Positions 13,754 to 22,676 of a stretch of 35,880 nucleotides of DNA are shown here, one piece after another (the stretch's first letter is position 1; every line of letters starts with the position of its first letter). Position numbers and translations under genes: made by a program. Source of the stretch: Clostridiales bacterium UBA1389 (GTDB taxonomy: Bacteria; Bacillota; Clostridia; Oscillospirales; CAG-382); assembly GCA_002305335.1 (NCBI GenBank), contig DBQR01000040.1:1-35880 (forward strand), in the 5' to 3' direction. Below the pieces are notes generated by a model. The model was not told the DNA's origin and did no database searches. It saw nothing but the letters and a program-made list of their open reading frames with translations.

Positions 13754-13849
13754 TATTGCGTATGAAAAAAATGTAAAAATTCACTCTGTTTTTTTGCTCC
13801 CGAAACCGTATATTAAATGAAGCAGCTTCAAAGGAAAGGGGCGGACAAC

Positions 13850-14395
13850 GTGGCGCTTGACCCCGGGGTTATCGACGGGTATTTATCCGAAGTGAAGAAA
13901 GGAAACCGTGTCGCTTTTGAGGATTTATACCGGTATTCAAGGGAACTTCTTTATGTGTATGCCTTATCCGTCACCGGCGACCGGCTTTCTGCCGAGGACG
14001 CGGTGCAGGAGGTTTTTATTAAAATCTGGCTTAATGCCGCCAAATACAAACCCGGCAGAAACGGTCTTGCCTGGATTATAACCATAACCCGGAATGCCGC
14101 CGTTGACGAAAGGGAAAAGCGGCGTTCGCTGGTGATAAGCGACGAAATGTCGAAAAAAGGCATACGAAAAAGCCACGAAAATTCCGTGGCGGGCAATAAC
14201 TATGTGGAGTTTATACTTAAAAGCCTGAAGCCTTCGGAACGGCAGGTTGCGGTTATGCATATCTACGGGGAATATACCATAAGGGAAATCGCAACCCTTC
14301 TTTCAATACCCCGCACCACCGCCCAATGGAGATACACCTCCGCCTTAAAAAAGCTTAAGGCGGCAATTATCAGGGAGGAAAATCCGAATGAGTGA
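13850..14395 (+). CDS. ECF-like RNA polymerase sigma factor, module 1
   Basis: A 181-residue two-domain sigma factor. Sigma2 region: LLYVYALSV, AEDAVQEVFIKIW, ITRNAAVDE; sigma4 region: LKPSERQVAVMHIYGEYTIREIATLLSIPRTTAQWRYTSALKKLK, a helix-turn-helix that would bind the -35 element. No C-terminal extra domain. I start at GTG 13850 after aaggaaagggg; the in-frame ATG at 13817 lacks a binding site, and from the GTG the protein aligns residue for residue with the start of the module-2 factor. Stop overlaps the next gene by eight bases (ATGAGTGA), so factor and membrane partner are coupled. Target promoters unknown. Confidence 0.92.
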   Translation: MALDPGVIDGYLSEVKKGNRVAFEDLYRYSRELLYVYALSVTGDRLSAEDAVQEVFIKIWLNAAKYKPGRNGLAWIITITRNAAVDEREKRRSLVISDEMSKKGIRKSHENSVAGNNYVEFILKSLKPSERQVAVMHIYGEYTIREIATLLSIPRTTAQWRYTSALKKLKAAIIREENPNE

Positions 14396-15752
14396 CAACA
14401 ACCTTAAAGACAAAATAAAGACCGATATCGAAAACGAAGCGCAAAAGTACGCTCCCGACAATATGGAATATGTCTGGAAAGCCATTGAGGAAGCCAAAAA
14501 ACCGAGCAGATTAAACAGGCTTTCCCTGATTGCCGCCTGCCTTACCTTCTGTATTTTAGCGGCGGCGGTTACCGGGATTGTGCTTAAGACCAACAAAGGC
14601 CTAAACACCGACACCAGCGGTACGCTCCACCCCGGAACTTCGGCTGAAGAAACCGTCACTTTCGCCGAGATGTACCCACAGCTTAAGGAATTCCCCGAAA
14701 ACCGCAATACCTATATATCTTATAAAAACGAAAGCAGCTATTTTGTCAATGATGAAGTTGATTTCGGAAAATTATACAACTATTTACTGTCGCCCGGAAC
14801 TTCATACCACCTAAAGGACGCACCGGAAAATCTCCCGGAGGAATACTGGGAATTACAACTGCGAAAAGACAGCACCGATTCTGATTACGAAAAATTTAGA
14901 GTATATTTTGACGGTCATTTTGCCTATTATGCCGGTGAGGACACCCGACCGGAATGGTTTTATAATAAACTATTATTTAAGGCTGAAAACGGGGCGAAAA
15001 CCTTAGCCGAAGCTTATCCGGAAATTTATAATACCGACAGGTCCAAGCCGGATATTACAGTAAAACACTATAACGAAACCAGTGCAGTTTATGTTTACCG
15101 CAACACCGAAAAGGCAAAAACCGTATATGATTATGTGTTTAAGGACGGTTCCTTCGCCTGCTTTGAAACCACCTCCTTGAATTTGGATAGACCAAAGGCG
15201 AAAATAATTATAGGTACCGATGACATTGTGGTTGCAATTACGATACATTCCAACGGGCTTGTTAATTATTTAATCCAGTACGCCGACAAAACTAAAAAAG
15301 ATTCCATCGGATTTTTCTATAATCCCGAAGGTTATGATTTTGAAATCTTCAATCCCGAACCCTCCGGTAGCTTCTTGGAGTATCACCCCGAATTTGAAAC
15401 CCTCCCCGAAGGATATACCATAAGCTTTGCCTTAGGCGACTCCAACGAATTTACAGCCGTCCCGGAAGACAAGGCACAGCAGGTGTTTGAAACCCTGTTA
15501 AACCCCTCGGATGCTTTATATCTTAACGTCTCTTCGGCAGCACAAACCGGGAGTTATTTAACCATAAGGCTTACCGACCCGGAAGGAGAATTGAACTACA
15601 CAATCATCTATAACTATAACGGGGTTTTCGAATTATGCGAATATATGGAGTGGTTTATTAACCCCGATGCAACGGAGACTGTATTGGCAACCCTTTTCGG
15701 GGAGGATTACAGCGAAATAATTTCCCCTCCTGACAGCGGGGAAGATTCGTGA
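14388..15752 (+). CDS. Single-pass membrane protein with surface repeats, probable anti-sigma factor (module 1, truncated)
   Basis: A 454-residue protein. Residues 1-44 are charged and cytoplasmic, with no zinc anti-sigma motif (HxxxCxxC). One membrane helix lies near 45-66 (IAACLTFCILAAAV). The outer part has about three 115-residue repeats starting near 91 (TFAEMYPQLKEFPE), 205 (TLAEAYPEIY) and 328 (SFLEYHPEFETLPEGY) and ending in phrases such as EWFYN, FFYNPEGYD and EWFINP. The membrane segment and repeats are homologous to the 1,472-residue protein of module 2. Coupling to the sigma gene and topology suggest it holds the sigma factor until an outside signal arrives; that is inference. More repeat remnants in broken frames follow, so this is a shortened version. 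Confidence 0.85.
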   Translation: MSDNNLKDKIKTDIENEAQKYAPDNMEYVWKAIEEAKKPSRLNRLSLIAACLTFCILAAAVTGIVLKTNKGLNTDTSGTLHPGTSAEETVTFAEMYPQLKEFPENRNTYISYKNESSYFVNDEVDFGKLYNYLLSPGTSYHLKDAPENLPEEYWELQLRKDSTDSDYEKFRVYFDGHFAYYAGEDTRPEWFYNKLLFKAENGAKTLAEAYPEIYNTDRSKPDITVKHYNETSAVYVYRNTEKAKTVYDYVFKDGSFACFETTSLNLDRPKAKIIIGTDDIVVAITIHSNGLVNYLIQYADKTKKDSIGFFYNPEGYDFEIFNPEPSGSFLEYHPEFETLPEGYTISFALGDSNEFTAVPEDKAQQVFETLLNPSDALYLNVSSAAQTGSYLTIRLTDPEGELNYTIIYNYNGVFELCEYMEWFINPDATETVLATLFGEDYSEIISPPDSGEDS

Positions 15753-16361
15753 AGTAACGGTTTGGATAATTTTTACGAACTCTTTGACTCCATCCCCCGG
15801 CAACATAGCGAATGGGAAGAAGACGGGATTAAATATTCCGTGGATATCTATTATGAATATTGCATCTTCAGCCTGTTAAGGATTAATCCTGAACCGGAAA
15901 ATGAAACCTCCTCTTATGAACATTATACCTTATTATGATTATTATTACACCGGTAATGCCGAAGAAGTTAATGAACTGCTTTATGAAGTTATGCTTGAAG
16001 GGGAAACCCCTGTTCCGGACTAAACGTTGGCTGAAAGACACCCCGAATATTCCGCTTTACCCGAAGGAGCAAAACTGTCCCGCTCTTATCCGCGGATGGA
16101 ATTTGCAAGCGAAGACGCCAAAGCCGAATTTGAAATAATCGGAGGTGTAATTGATGGGGAATATATTGACCCCACGGACGAAATCGTTGAATACAAAATA
16201 ACCGAAGAAACGGAATTTTGGCTGTTGACCGCCCATGTAATGATGTCGTATAAGATATTGTATGAGGACTTTAAAAAAACGACCTGCTTGATTTGTATTT
16301 GTAATTTGGGTTGACAAGGAAGGCAGCCTGCTTGCCATAAGCGAAGCCTGCTGGGGCTGAT
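15753..16361 (+). pseudogene. Decayed 3' continuation of the module-1 repeat protein
   Basis: No intact frame, but pieces of the same repeats appear in shifting frames: NNFYELFD-like coding (15765-15938) ending in a stop, then YYTGNAEEVNELLYEVM (to 16023), then TLAERHPEYSALPEGAKLSR (from 16024), a close match to FAERHPELAAFPEGY of module 2, and finally WVDKEGSLLAISEACWG ending at the TGA of 16359-16361. At least two stops and two or more frame shifts, one near a run of A at 16274-16280, separate them. The intact ancestor would have been about 650 residues. Confidence 0.8.
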
Positions 16362-16373
16362 AAGGCAACCGTC

Positions 16374-16402
16374 AAACCGCCGGAAAAACTCCGGCGGTTT
16401 TT
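16374..16402 (+). terminator. Terminator after module 1
   Basis: Stem aaaccgccgga / tccggcggttt with loop aaaac, followed by ttttgtttt. It lies 12 bases after the stop of the decayed frame, which supports the idea that the original gene ended there. Confidence 0.93.
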
Positions 16403-16981
16403 GTTTTGAAAGACAAACAATTATTCTATCATATCAAAGTATGTTTTAAAGTAACGCAAAAGCCGAAAGTGTTGCAGGAGCCGGTCGAAAGGATAAAACG
16501 GTAACAAGGAAAATTTAGCGATCTGTATATTCATACCGGCGGGTTTTAATGCCTTTATGCTTTACCCAATGTAAATAATCTATTAATGATATGTAAAATA
16601 AACAAAAATCGCTTGCTTTTTACATTTTTCAGCTGTTTATTATTATACAGTAGCATCTGAAAAAATGAATAAATATACAATTGCTTTCACCGGACAAGTG
16701 TCGGCTAAAAACACAACTTTATTTACGTGCAGTCCTCCAAAATACACAACTCCTTTTAACAAAGCAGGGAAAACCGCCGAACCGGCGGTTTTTCTTGCTT
16801 TTAACGGCTTTGTGTGGTACCATCGGATTCGGAAACCTTTATAATACCCCGCGATTTTACCGTAACCGTATTTTACCGGTATAATGAAGAAAAATTATTT
16901 TTAATAATTACTCCGAAAAGATGTGCTTTCAAAGATTAATATAATGAAACATTGTTTCTTACCTTACGGGAGGTACCTGAC
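16403..16981. other. Noncoding region between the two sigma-factor modules
   Basis: About 580 bases of AT-rich sequence with no convincing gene. It holds a second terminator-like hairpin (16771-16793) and two -10-like tataat boxes (16840-16845 and 16880-16885). The string aaccgtat precedes both sigma genes (13806 and 16864), a possible shared site. No transposon ends were seen. Confidence 0.5.
16771..16793 (+). terminator. Second terminator-like hairpin between the modules
   Basis: Stem aaaccgccg / cggcggttt with a three-base loop and five T. Almost the same stem as the terminator at 16374, but no gene ends just before it. It may be a duplicated terminator or the end of an unrecognised small transcript. 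Confidence 0.7.
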
Positions 16982-17521
16982 GTGATAATTGAAAAAAGCA
17001 TAGTGGAGCAACGGATAATATCTGTCCAGAACGGTAATATGGAGGATTTCGATTTGCTCTACCGCTATACAAGGGAATTTTTGTATATGTACGCCTTGTC
17101 GGTGGTTAAGGATTACTACATGGCCGACGATGCGGTTCAGGAGGCTTTTATTAGGGCTTACAGGTACATACACAAATACAGGCCAGGTACAAACCCCCTT
17201 GCATGGCTTATCGAGATAACCAAAAACGCAGCGATTAACGCCAAAAACAACGGTTCTTCGGTGATTATCGTTGACACAAATCCCCGCATAAAGTCAAACC
17301 GGATAAATCCCGAAAGCTTTGCGGAGGACGCCCTTTACGTGGACTATATCTTAAAAAAGCTTCCGGCGGGGGAAAGGCAGGTTGTGGTTATGCACCTTTA
17401 CGGGGAACTGACCTTTAAGGAAACCGCAAACGCTTTGAAACTTCCCGTCACCACCGTCGAATGGCGTTACAAGTCGGCAATCAGAAAGCTGAAAAAAGCC
17501 CTGGATAAAAGCCAGTCCTGA
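16982..17521 (+). CDS. ECF-like RNA polymerase sigma factor, module 2
   Basis: A 179-residue paralogue of the factor at 13850. Sigma2: FLYMYALSV, ADDAVQEAFIRAY, ITKNAAINA; sigma4: LPAGERQVVVMHLYGELTFKETANALKLPVTTVEWRYKSAIRKLKKAL. Start GTG 16982 lies seven bases after gggaggt; an in-frame TTG at 16952 is upstream of that site and unlikely. The region between the domains is shorter on charge than in module 1 (NGSSVIIVDTNP). It is followed after 39 bases by the giant repeat protein, not overlapping as in module 1. The two factors probably read similar promoters, since the recognition helix TT[AV][QE]WRYKSA is conserved. Confidence 0.92.
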   Translation: MIIEKSIVEQRIISVQNGNMEDFDLLYRYTREFLYMYALSVVKDYYMADDAVQEAFIRAYRYIHKYRPGTNPLAWLIEITKNAAINAKNNGSSVIIVDTNPRIKSNRINPESFAEDALYVDYILKKLPAGERQVVVMHLYGELTFKETANALKLPVTTVEWRYKSAIRKLKKALDKSQS

Positions 17522-17560
17522 CGGGGAAACGCTACTTTCGGTTAAGTGAGGAGATATGCA

Positions 17561-20500
17561 ATGAACGAATTTGAATTACGCATAAAACAAGCCCTTGAAA
17601 AAGTGGCATATAAACACACCCCTTCCGACGAGGAGCTGGAAAGGGTAAAGACATCGGCGATAAACACCCCAAAGCTAAGGATAAACCGTCTTGCCGCCAT
17701 AGCCGCCTGCCTTACCTTTGTAATTCTTATTGCGGCGGTTGCGGGAATACTGCTCAAGGGAGGAAACCTTGACCCCGGCAACAACAGCTCCAAAACCCAC
17801 AGCGGGGCAACAAACAACGACAGTTCGGAAAACAGCTCTTCCGAAGGCTCGGAGGTAATAACCGGTTCGACTTTTGCCGAACGCCACCCCGAACTGGCCG
17901 CTTTCCCGGAAGGGTACAGATTTATAAGCCGCCTGGATATCTATGCTTATTCCGGTTTCGAGAAGGACCTTGCGGGTAAGGAAGCCGCAAATCTTTTCGA
18001 AGAAATGCTTTCCCCCGCCAACTCGATATATATGGTGGATATTACTCCCGAGGATATCGGTTTTATAGATTTTTCCATCGAGCTGAAGAAAGCCGGCTCA
18101 CCCACTTATAAATTTTCTTTCTATATCAACGGATATTTTGTCTACAAAAGCGAAAATGACAACGGAACCTATAACGAATGGTATTACAATCCGGACTATG
18201 AAAATAACCACCCCTTTATCTTTATTTCCCGCCATCCCGACTTGGCCGCCCTCCCGGCAGGCTATGACTTGGATTACTATGTCCTTGGCAATAAGGCCGA
18301 CGATTTACCGGTCAAGGATATTTTGGCAGGGCAGGGAAAAGCCAAGCTTTACGAAAACATATTTGCTCCCGAGGCTTCGTTGTATATCGGGGATAAGCAG
18401 CCGGTTGTTATTTCAACCGAATTATATTATACAATCCGGCTTAACCGGCAGGATTCCCCGGATTATACTTTTACTTATTATATTCTCGACAACGTTTTCT
18501 GCTATGAATACGAAATCGACGGGACAAAGCATACCGAATGGTATTACAACCCTAATCAGTTTTCCCAACGCTCTTTGTCCTATATAAGTTATCACCCCGA
18601 TCTGAAAACGCTACCCGAAGGATTCAAGCTAAGCTACGGCACAAAGAAAACCAATCTGACCGAAGCGGGCGAAGACGCCGAAGAGTTATATGACAGCATG
18701 ATCACCCCCAATAAGTCCTACCTTACGGGTACCCCCGCCGTAGGTCTCAGTATTTACTATTATATTACAATTTCCGGCGGTTCCGAAAAGTATGAATTTA
18801 CGGTATATAACGAAGGCTACTTCAAAATTACATATGAATCCAATGGCAAAACCCTGGAGGAATGGTACAGGAATCCCTATAACGATTATAGAATATCGCT
18901 GCTTTCGCTTCATCCTGTATTAACGACTTTGAAAGGCGGCACCACCTTCAGTATTGTCGAACCCTTCGGCGAAAAGCGGGTTATAACCCCCGACAGAAGT
19001 GACGCCCCCGTAATGTATGATGAAGTTTTCATGCCGGATAAATGGTATCTGGCGGATGAATCCACCCTTCCCGATTTGACCGGTATAAATTATGTAACCG
19101 TTATCATAGGCGATTACAGTGCAAAAATTTATGCAAACAGATATATGCTGCTTAACGGGGAGGAATGGTATTACTGTAAAACAAGCTATAATCCGGTTAC
19201 ATCCTCGGCTCCCTTAAAGTCCTGCTATCCCAACCTTGAATCCCTTGAGGGGCTTAACTTTCCGGTCGATTTCGTCAATACGGCAAGTTACAGCAATATA
19301 GACGAAGTAATGCCTCTTTACTGGGAAATAATCACCAGAAACGGCGAAGTTGAGGTGCAGAATCTGTCGGTAAATACCCTGTTTTCCGGCACCTGGGATA
19401 AATATATTATGTTTAATATTGCCGGCAGATACAATATTTACCTTTATTCCAACCTCTATGTTCGTATAGACGAAACAGATAACGGCATCGTAACGGACAG
19501 TAAATTCTTTTACAAAGCTTCAGCATTAGATGATATTAACGATCCCGGAAACGATTTAGCCATAGTATCCGAAATGGGAAAAGACAACTTCAATATGGTT
19601 ATTGTTTACCAAAAGCTGTGGATTCCCAGCGGTGTCAATCAGTCTCCCAAGATGGTAATAGACGAAACAAAGCCTGCCGTTGTGTACATAAAGGGCAAAA
19701 AATACATCCTTGACAATAAGTATAATGACAATACATCGGACGAGTATGTAACAATTCCCGGAACAGGTTATAACCAGAAATGCAATTACCGGGCGGTTGT
19801 TAAAATTGACGGCGAAAGTTATGCTTATCTCTATGCATCAACGGCTTGCTATGACTGCGGTTTGCAGTTATGGTATCCGGTTTCGTTGAAGGATGTCAAA
19901 CGCTGGAACGAATCGGAGGAAACACCCGACTTTATTAAAAACGGTATTGCCATAATCAACGGCAGGGAATATCCCGTTATTGAAGTCCATAATCTTACCG
20001 AGGGGGATTACTATGTAACCTATCACGGCGTCGAATACAAATGCGATCAGGAAGCCGTATTATTTGACGGCGAAAAGTACCTTGTTTACCCCTTTCACCA
20101 CTTAACCCCCTATGTTGACGACGGTTTCCCGGTGGCGGATGTCTGCATACGCACCTTTAAATCCAAGACCACCACCCTCCCCAACATTGACATGAGGGCG
20201 GATATCCTGGAAAATGTCCGTTTTGTTTACGGCGTTTACTTTGACAGCAAGCTGGTCTATTTAATTTCCGAACCCGAAATAATTGACGGCAGATATTACT
20301 ATTATATTTATTCCCACTTTGTGTATAACGGTCAGGATTTAGGTACCATAAGAGGAGGGTATGAAATCCCCGGAGGTATTTCCTCGGTGGTTGCGATAGA
20401 CAGCGATACAATCCATATTACCGACAACGCCGACGGTTTGTCGCCGATAAGTACCGTCTGGGAAGTTCAGGACACCGGCCAGGACGGCTTAAGCGACCTT

Positions 20501-21979
20501 GAGAAGGTATATTCCGAAATCAACGGCAACACCTTCGCCCGCTATCATCCCGATAAGCTGGACCTTAAGGGTTATGCCCTTAGATGGTCTGACGAGAAAG
20601 ATATGTTCCACTGTATAACCGGAAGTTACAGGGACCAGATCTACTCGTTAATTATAGATAACGGGCAAATAGAAAGAGTTAATAATCCCGCCAGTGTTGA
20701 TTTAACGAATGTCAGGTCTGATGTTTTTGAAGCTAGCGCCGACGGACTCTTCGATGTGCATTATATGATTATAACGGTTTACGAAAACGGTTATCTCAAA
20801 TATGATACCTCAATACCCGGGGATGCCGAAAAAACCTTTGAGCTTTATTATAATCCCAAAGGCTATGATCTGGATAAGCTGTTTGACCCGGCCCTTGAAT
20901 CCGGCAATATAAACGGTGCGCTAATAACCGAACATCCCGAAATTGATGATGTTATGGCGGTTCACTACAAGGCTACCGTTTTGAAAATGTATGGCTCGGA
21001 AGAAGGCGCAGAAATATCCTATTCGGGCTACCTTGCCGAACTTATTTACAAATCGGTGATAGGTGACGGCGAATACAGCAGGCTTGACATTGATGGTAAA
21101 AACCTCGGTGACTGTTATCATATGAAACTCGTTATGGAAGAGCATACCTGTGAAGTTATGGTCTATGACGATATTTTAGCTTACAGAACGGGGAATAATT
21201 CCGGCTGGGAATATTATAAAAGACCTTATCTGATAAACTGTGTCGGTTATATTCTTGAATATGTAAACACCTTCGTGAAGGAAAAAAACGCCTCCTTTGA
21301 AATAGAAGGCGTCCCGATTACCTATAAAGCGGAATTTGATAATAATTACGCTTTCGCCATAGCCGAAGTGAAGAAAACAGACGATTCCACCTATTACGAT
21401 ATCTTCCACACCGGCGACGGCGGAAAGACCTGGACAATGATACGCTCGGATTTAGCGGTGGACGGATATATCCAGTGTTATAAGGCGATCGGTAAGGAAA
21501 CCCTGCTGTTTTTAACCCCCAACTATGACGACGACGGTTCCACCCTGTTTTATTGTATGGGTACCGACGGCAGCTTTATGAACCTCCGTGAGATAGAGCG
21601 TTTAGCTTCAATTCTTACAGACGGGTTAATGAATAGAAAAACAGACGATGTCGAAGACATCCTGAGCGAAATCCTGCTAATCAGATTTCAAAGCGCTATA
21701 AACGGATCGGAAAGTTACAGAACCGTTGCCCATAGCGCATTTAGCGAAATGCTTCAGTATGCCCCGTATATCCGGTATGCGGGATATAACGGGGTGGATT
21801 TCAAAAACGGAAGCTGGGACGTGGTATTCTGCTACCATGACGACCTTTATCCCTGGATAACCCTTAAAGCAGGTTTAACCATATCGTATGACTTTGAAAA
21901 GGGAAAATTTATTATTACCGAAATTTACTCCCTGAACAAAACCCTTTATAATGAGTATATAGCCAAACTCGGTTATTAA
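17561..21979 (+). CDS. Giant single-pass membrane protein with HP/LPEGY-EWYYNP repeats, probable sensor/anti-sigma factor (module 2)
   Basis: 1,472 residues. A cytoplasmic head of about 45 residues (MNEFELRIKQALEKVAYKHT) precedes one membrane helix (IAACLTFVILIAAVAGILL), then a Ser/Asn/Gly linker to about 103. Repeats of 95-115 residues begin near 105 (FAERHPELAAFPEGY), 220 (ISRHPDLAALPAGY), 339 (ISYHPDLKTLPEGF), 445 (LSLHPVLTTLKGG), 551 (PLKSCYPNLESLEG), 989 (FARYHPDKLDLKGY) and 1120 (ITEHPEIDDVMAV); most end in EWYYNP or similar. Residues 650-985 are a different beta-rich region. Near 1283 HTGDGGKTW is an Asp-box as in BNR/sialidase propellers. Start ATG 17561 fits the gaggag site; the GTG at 17546 overlaps it. 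No zinc anti-sigma or autoproteolysis motif is visible. Signal transmission to the upstream sigma factor is inferred. Confidence 0.85.
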   Translation: MNEFELRIKQALEKVAYKHTPSDEELERVKTSAINTPKLRINRLAAIAACLTFVILIAAVAGILLKGGNLDPGNNSSKTHSGATNNDSSENSSSEGSEVITGSTFAERHPELAAFPEGYRFISRLDIYAYSGFEKDLAGKEAANLFEEMLSPANSIYMVDITPEDIGFIDFSIELKKAGSPTYKFSFYINGYFVYKSENDNGTYNEWYYNPDYENNHPFIFISRHPDLAALPAGYDLDYYVLGNKADDLPVKDILAGQGKAKLYENIFAPEASLYIGDKQPVVISTELYYTIRLNRQDSPDYTFTYYILDNVFCYEYEIDGTKHTEWYYNPNQFSQRSLSYISYHPDLKTLPEGFKLSYGTKKTNLTEAGEDAEELYDSMITPNKSYLTGTPAVGLSIYYYITISGGSEKYEFTVYNEGYFKITYESNGKTLEEWYRNPYNDYRISLLSLHPVLTTLKGGTTFSIVEPFGEKRVITPDRSDAPVMYDEVFMPDKWYLADESTLPDLTGINYVTVIIGDYSAKIYANRYMLLNGEEWYYCKTSYNPVTSSAPLKSCYPNLESLEGLNFPVDFVNTASYSNIDEVMPLYWEIITRNGEVEVQNLSVNTLFSGTWDKYIMFNIAGRYNIYLYSNLYVRIDETDNGIVTDSKFFYKASALDDINDPGNDLAIVSEMGKDNFNMVIVYQKLWIPSGVNQSPKMVIDETKPAVVYIKGKKYILDNKYNDNTSDEYVTIPGTGYNQKCNYRAVVKIDGESYAYLYASTACYDCGLQLWYPVSLKDVKRWNESEETPDFIKNGIAIINGREYPVIEVHNLTEGDYYVTYHGVEYKCDQEAVLFDGEKYLVYPFHHLTPYVDDGFPVADVCIRTFKSKTTTLPNIDMRADILENVRFVYGVYFDSKLVYLISEPEIIDGRYYYYIYSHFVYNGQDLGTIRGGYEIPGGISSVVAIDSDTIHITDNADGLSPISTVWEVQDTGQDGLSDLEKVYSEINGNTFARYHPDKLDLKGYALRWSDEKDMFHCITGSYRDQIYSLIIDNGQIERVNNPASVDLTNVRSDVFEASADGLFDVHYMIITVYENGYLKYDTSIPGDAEKTFELYYNPKGYDLDKLFDPALESGNINGALITEHPEIDDVMAVHYKATVLKMYGSEEGAEISYSGYLAELIYKSVIGDGEYSRLDIDGKNLGDCYHMKLVMEEHTCEVMVYDDILAYRTGNNSGWEYYKRPYLINCVGYILEYVNTFVKEKNASFEIEGVPITYKAEFDNNYAFAIAEVKKTDDSTYYDIFHTGDGGKTWTMIRSDLAVDGYIQCYKAIGKETLLFLTPNYDDDGSTLFYCMGTDGSFMNLREIERLASILTDGLMNRKTDDVEDILSEILLIRFQSAINGSESYRTVAHSAFSEMLQYAPYIRYAGYNGVDFKNGSWDVVFCYHDDLYPWITLKAGLTISYDFEKGKFIITEIYSLNKTLYNEYIAKLGY

Positions 21980-22048
21980 ACTTCCCGAAAAGCCCCTCCA
22001 CCCCCCATTAGTGGGTGCAACTTAGGGATAAAAAATCCCGGAAAAAAT

Positions 22049-22096
22049 ATCGGCATAGTTTGGTATGTATTTACCGGCTATGCCGATTTTTCCTTT
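22049..22096. terminator. Bidirectional terminator
   Basis: Ten-base perfect stem atcggcatag / ctatgccgat with a 19-base loop. T tracts follow on both strands (tttttcctttt on plus; atattttttcc on minus). It can end the giant gene from the left and the small minus-strand frame from the right. Confidence 0.8.
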
Positions 22097-22320
22097 TCTG
22101 TAATGGCTGGCGGTGTAAACATGCCTATGCAGTTCCATACAATTCGGATATCATTCATCACAGTAGTAAAAGACTGTCTGTTAATATTAATTTTTTGGCT
22201 TTCAACTTTACCCAGAATCATGCGTTTCAGCTTGTCGTAAGCGGTTTCTTTGGCGGTATCACTGACCGTCGATTCAATAATGCAAAGCGTGTCACTGATG
22301 ACTTTTTCGGTCACGCTCAC
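22078..22320 (-). CDS. Possible small gene or gene remnant, 80 residues
   Basis: Starting at GTG 22320 it reads MSVTEKVISDTLCIIESTVSDTAKETAYDKLKRMILGKVE, a soluble, helix-rich sequence with gene-like codon use; the stop overlaps the terminator stem. There is no Shine-Dalgarno site and an in-frame stop lies 18 bases upstream, so it may be the remnant of a longer gene. I do not recognise the family. The opposite strand is also open (22015-22431) but reads as less protein-like. Confidence 0.35.
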   Translation of the reverse strand: MSVTEKVISDTLCIIESTVSDTAKETAYDKLKRMILGKVESQKININRQSFTTVMNDIRIVWNCIGMFTPPAITEKEKSA

Positions 22321-22431
22321 AGGTTGATTAACGGCTTACGATTGAAACCGTTCAACCATGAGTTGCTTGAATGGCTGGACTTTAAGACAATAACCTGCAG
22401 TGAAAACCCGTCGGACACCGAAAGCGAATAA

Positions 22432-22676
22432 GCTCTTTGTTATAACTGAGGTGAAATTTTTAAGCAGGTTTTCAAACCGAATTATAGTAGTTCTTAATCA
22501 GGCAGCGTCTGCCGGGTGGCCGCCTGATATTGTTTTTACAACACGATAGCTGTGTTCGGCAGCAGAAATATAACCTGATAATGGCAATACTGCACAAAAT
22601 CGGCGGTGAAAATCATTACATATTATAAATATATATAAACTGTTAAAAAAAATGCAATTAATCGGTGATAAAAATA
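22432..22676. other. Noncoding region before the surface-protein promoter
   Basis: AT-rich. A hairpin with stem atcaggc / gcctgat at 22497-22530 is followed after attg by five T and may be a weak terminator. Otherwise nothing recognisable. Confidence 0.4.

Noticed and set aside
16681..16884. Small plus-strand frame across the second terminator hairpin
   Set aside because: It runs through a terminator stem, lacks a ribosome binding site, and its composition is not protein-like.
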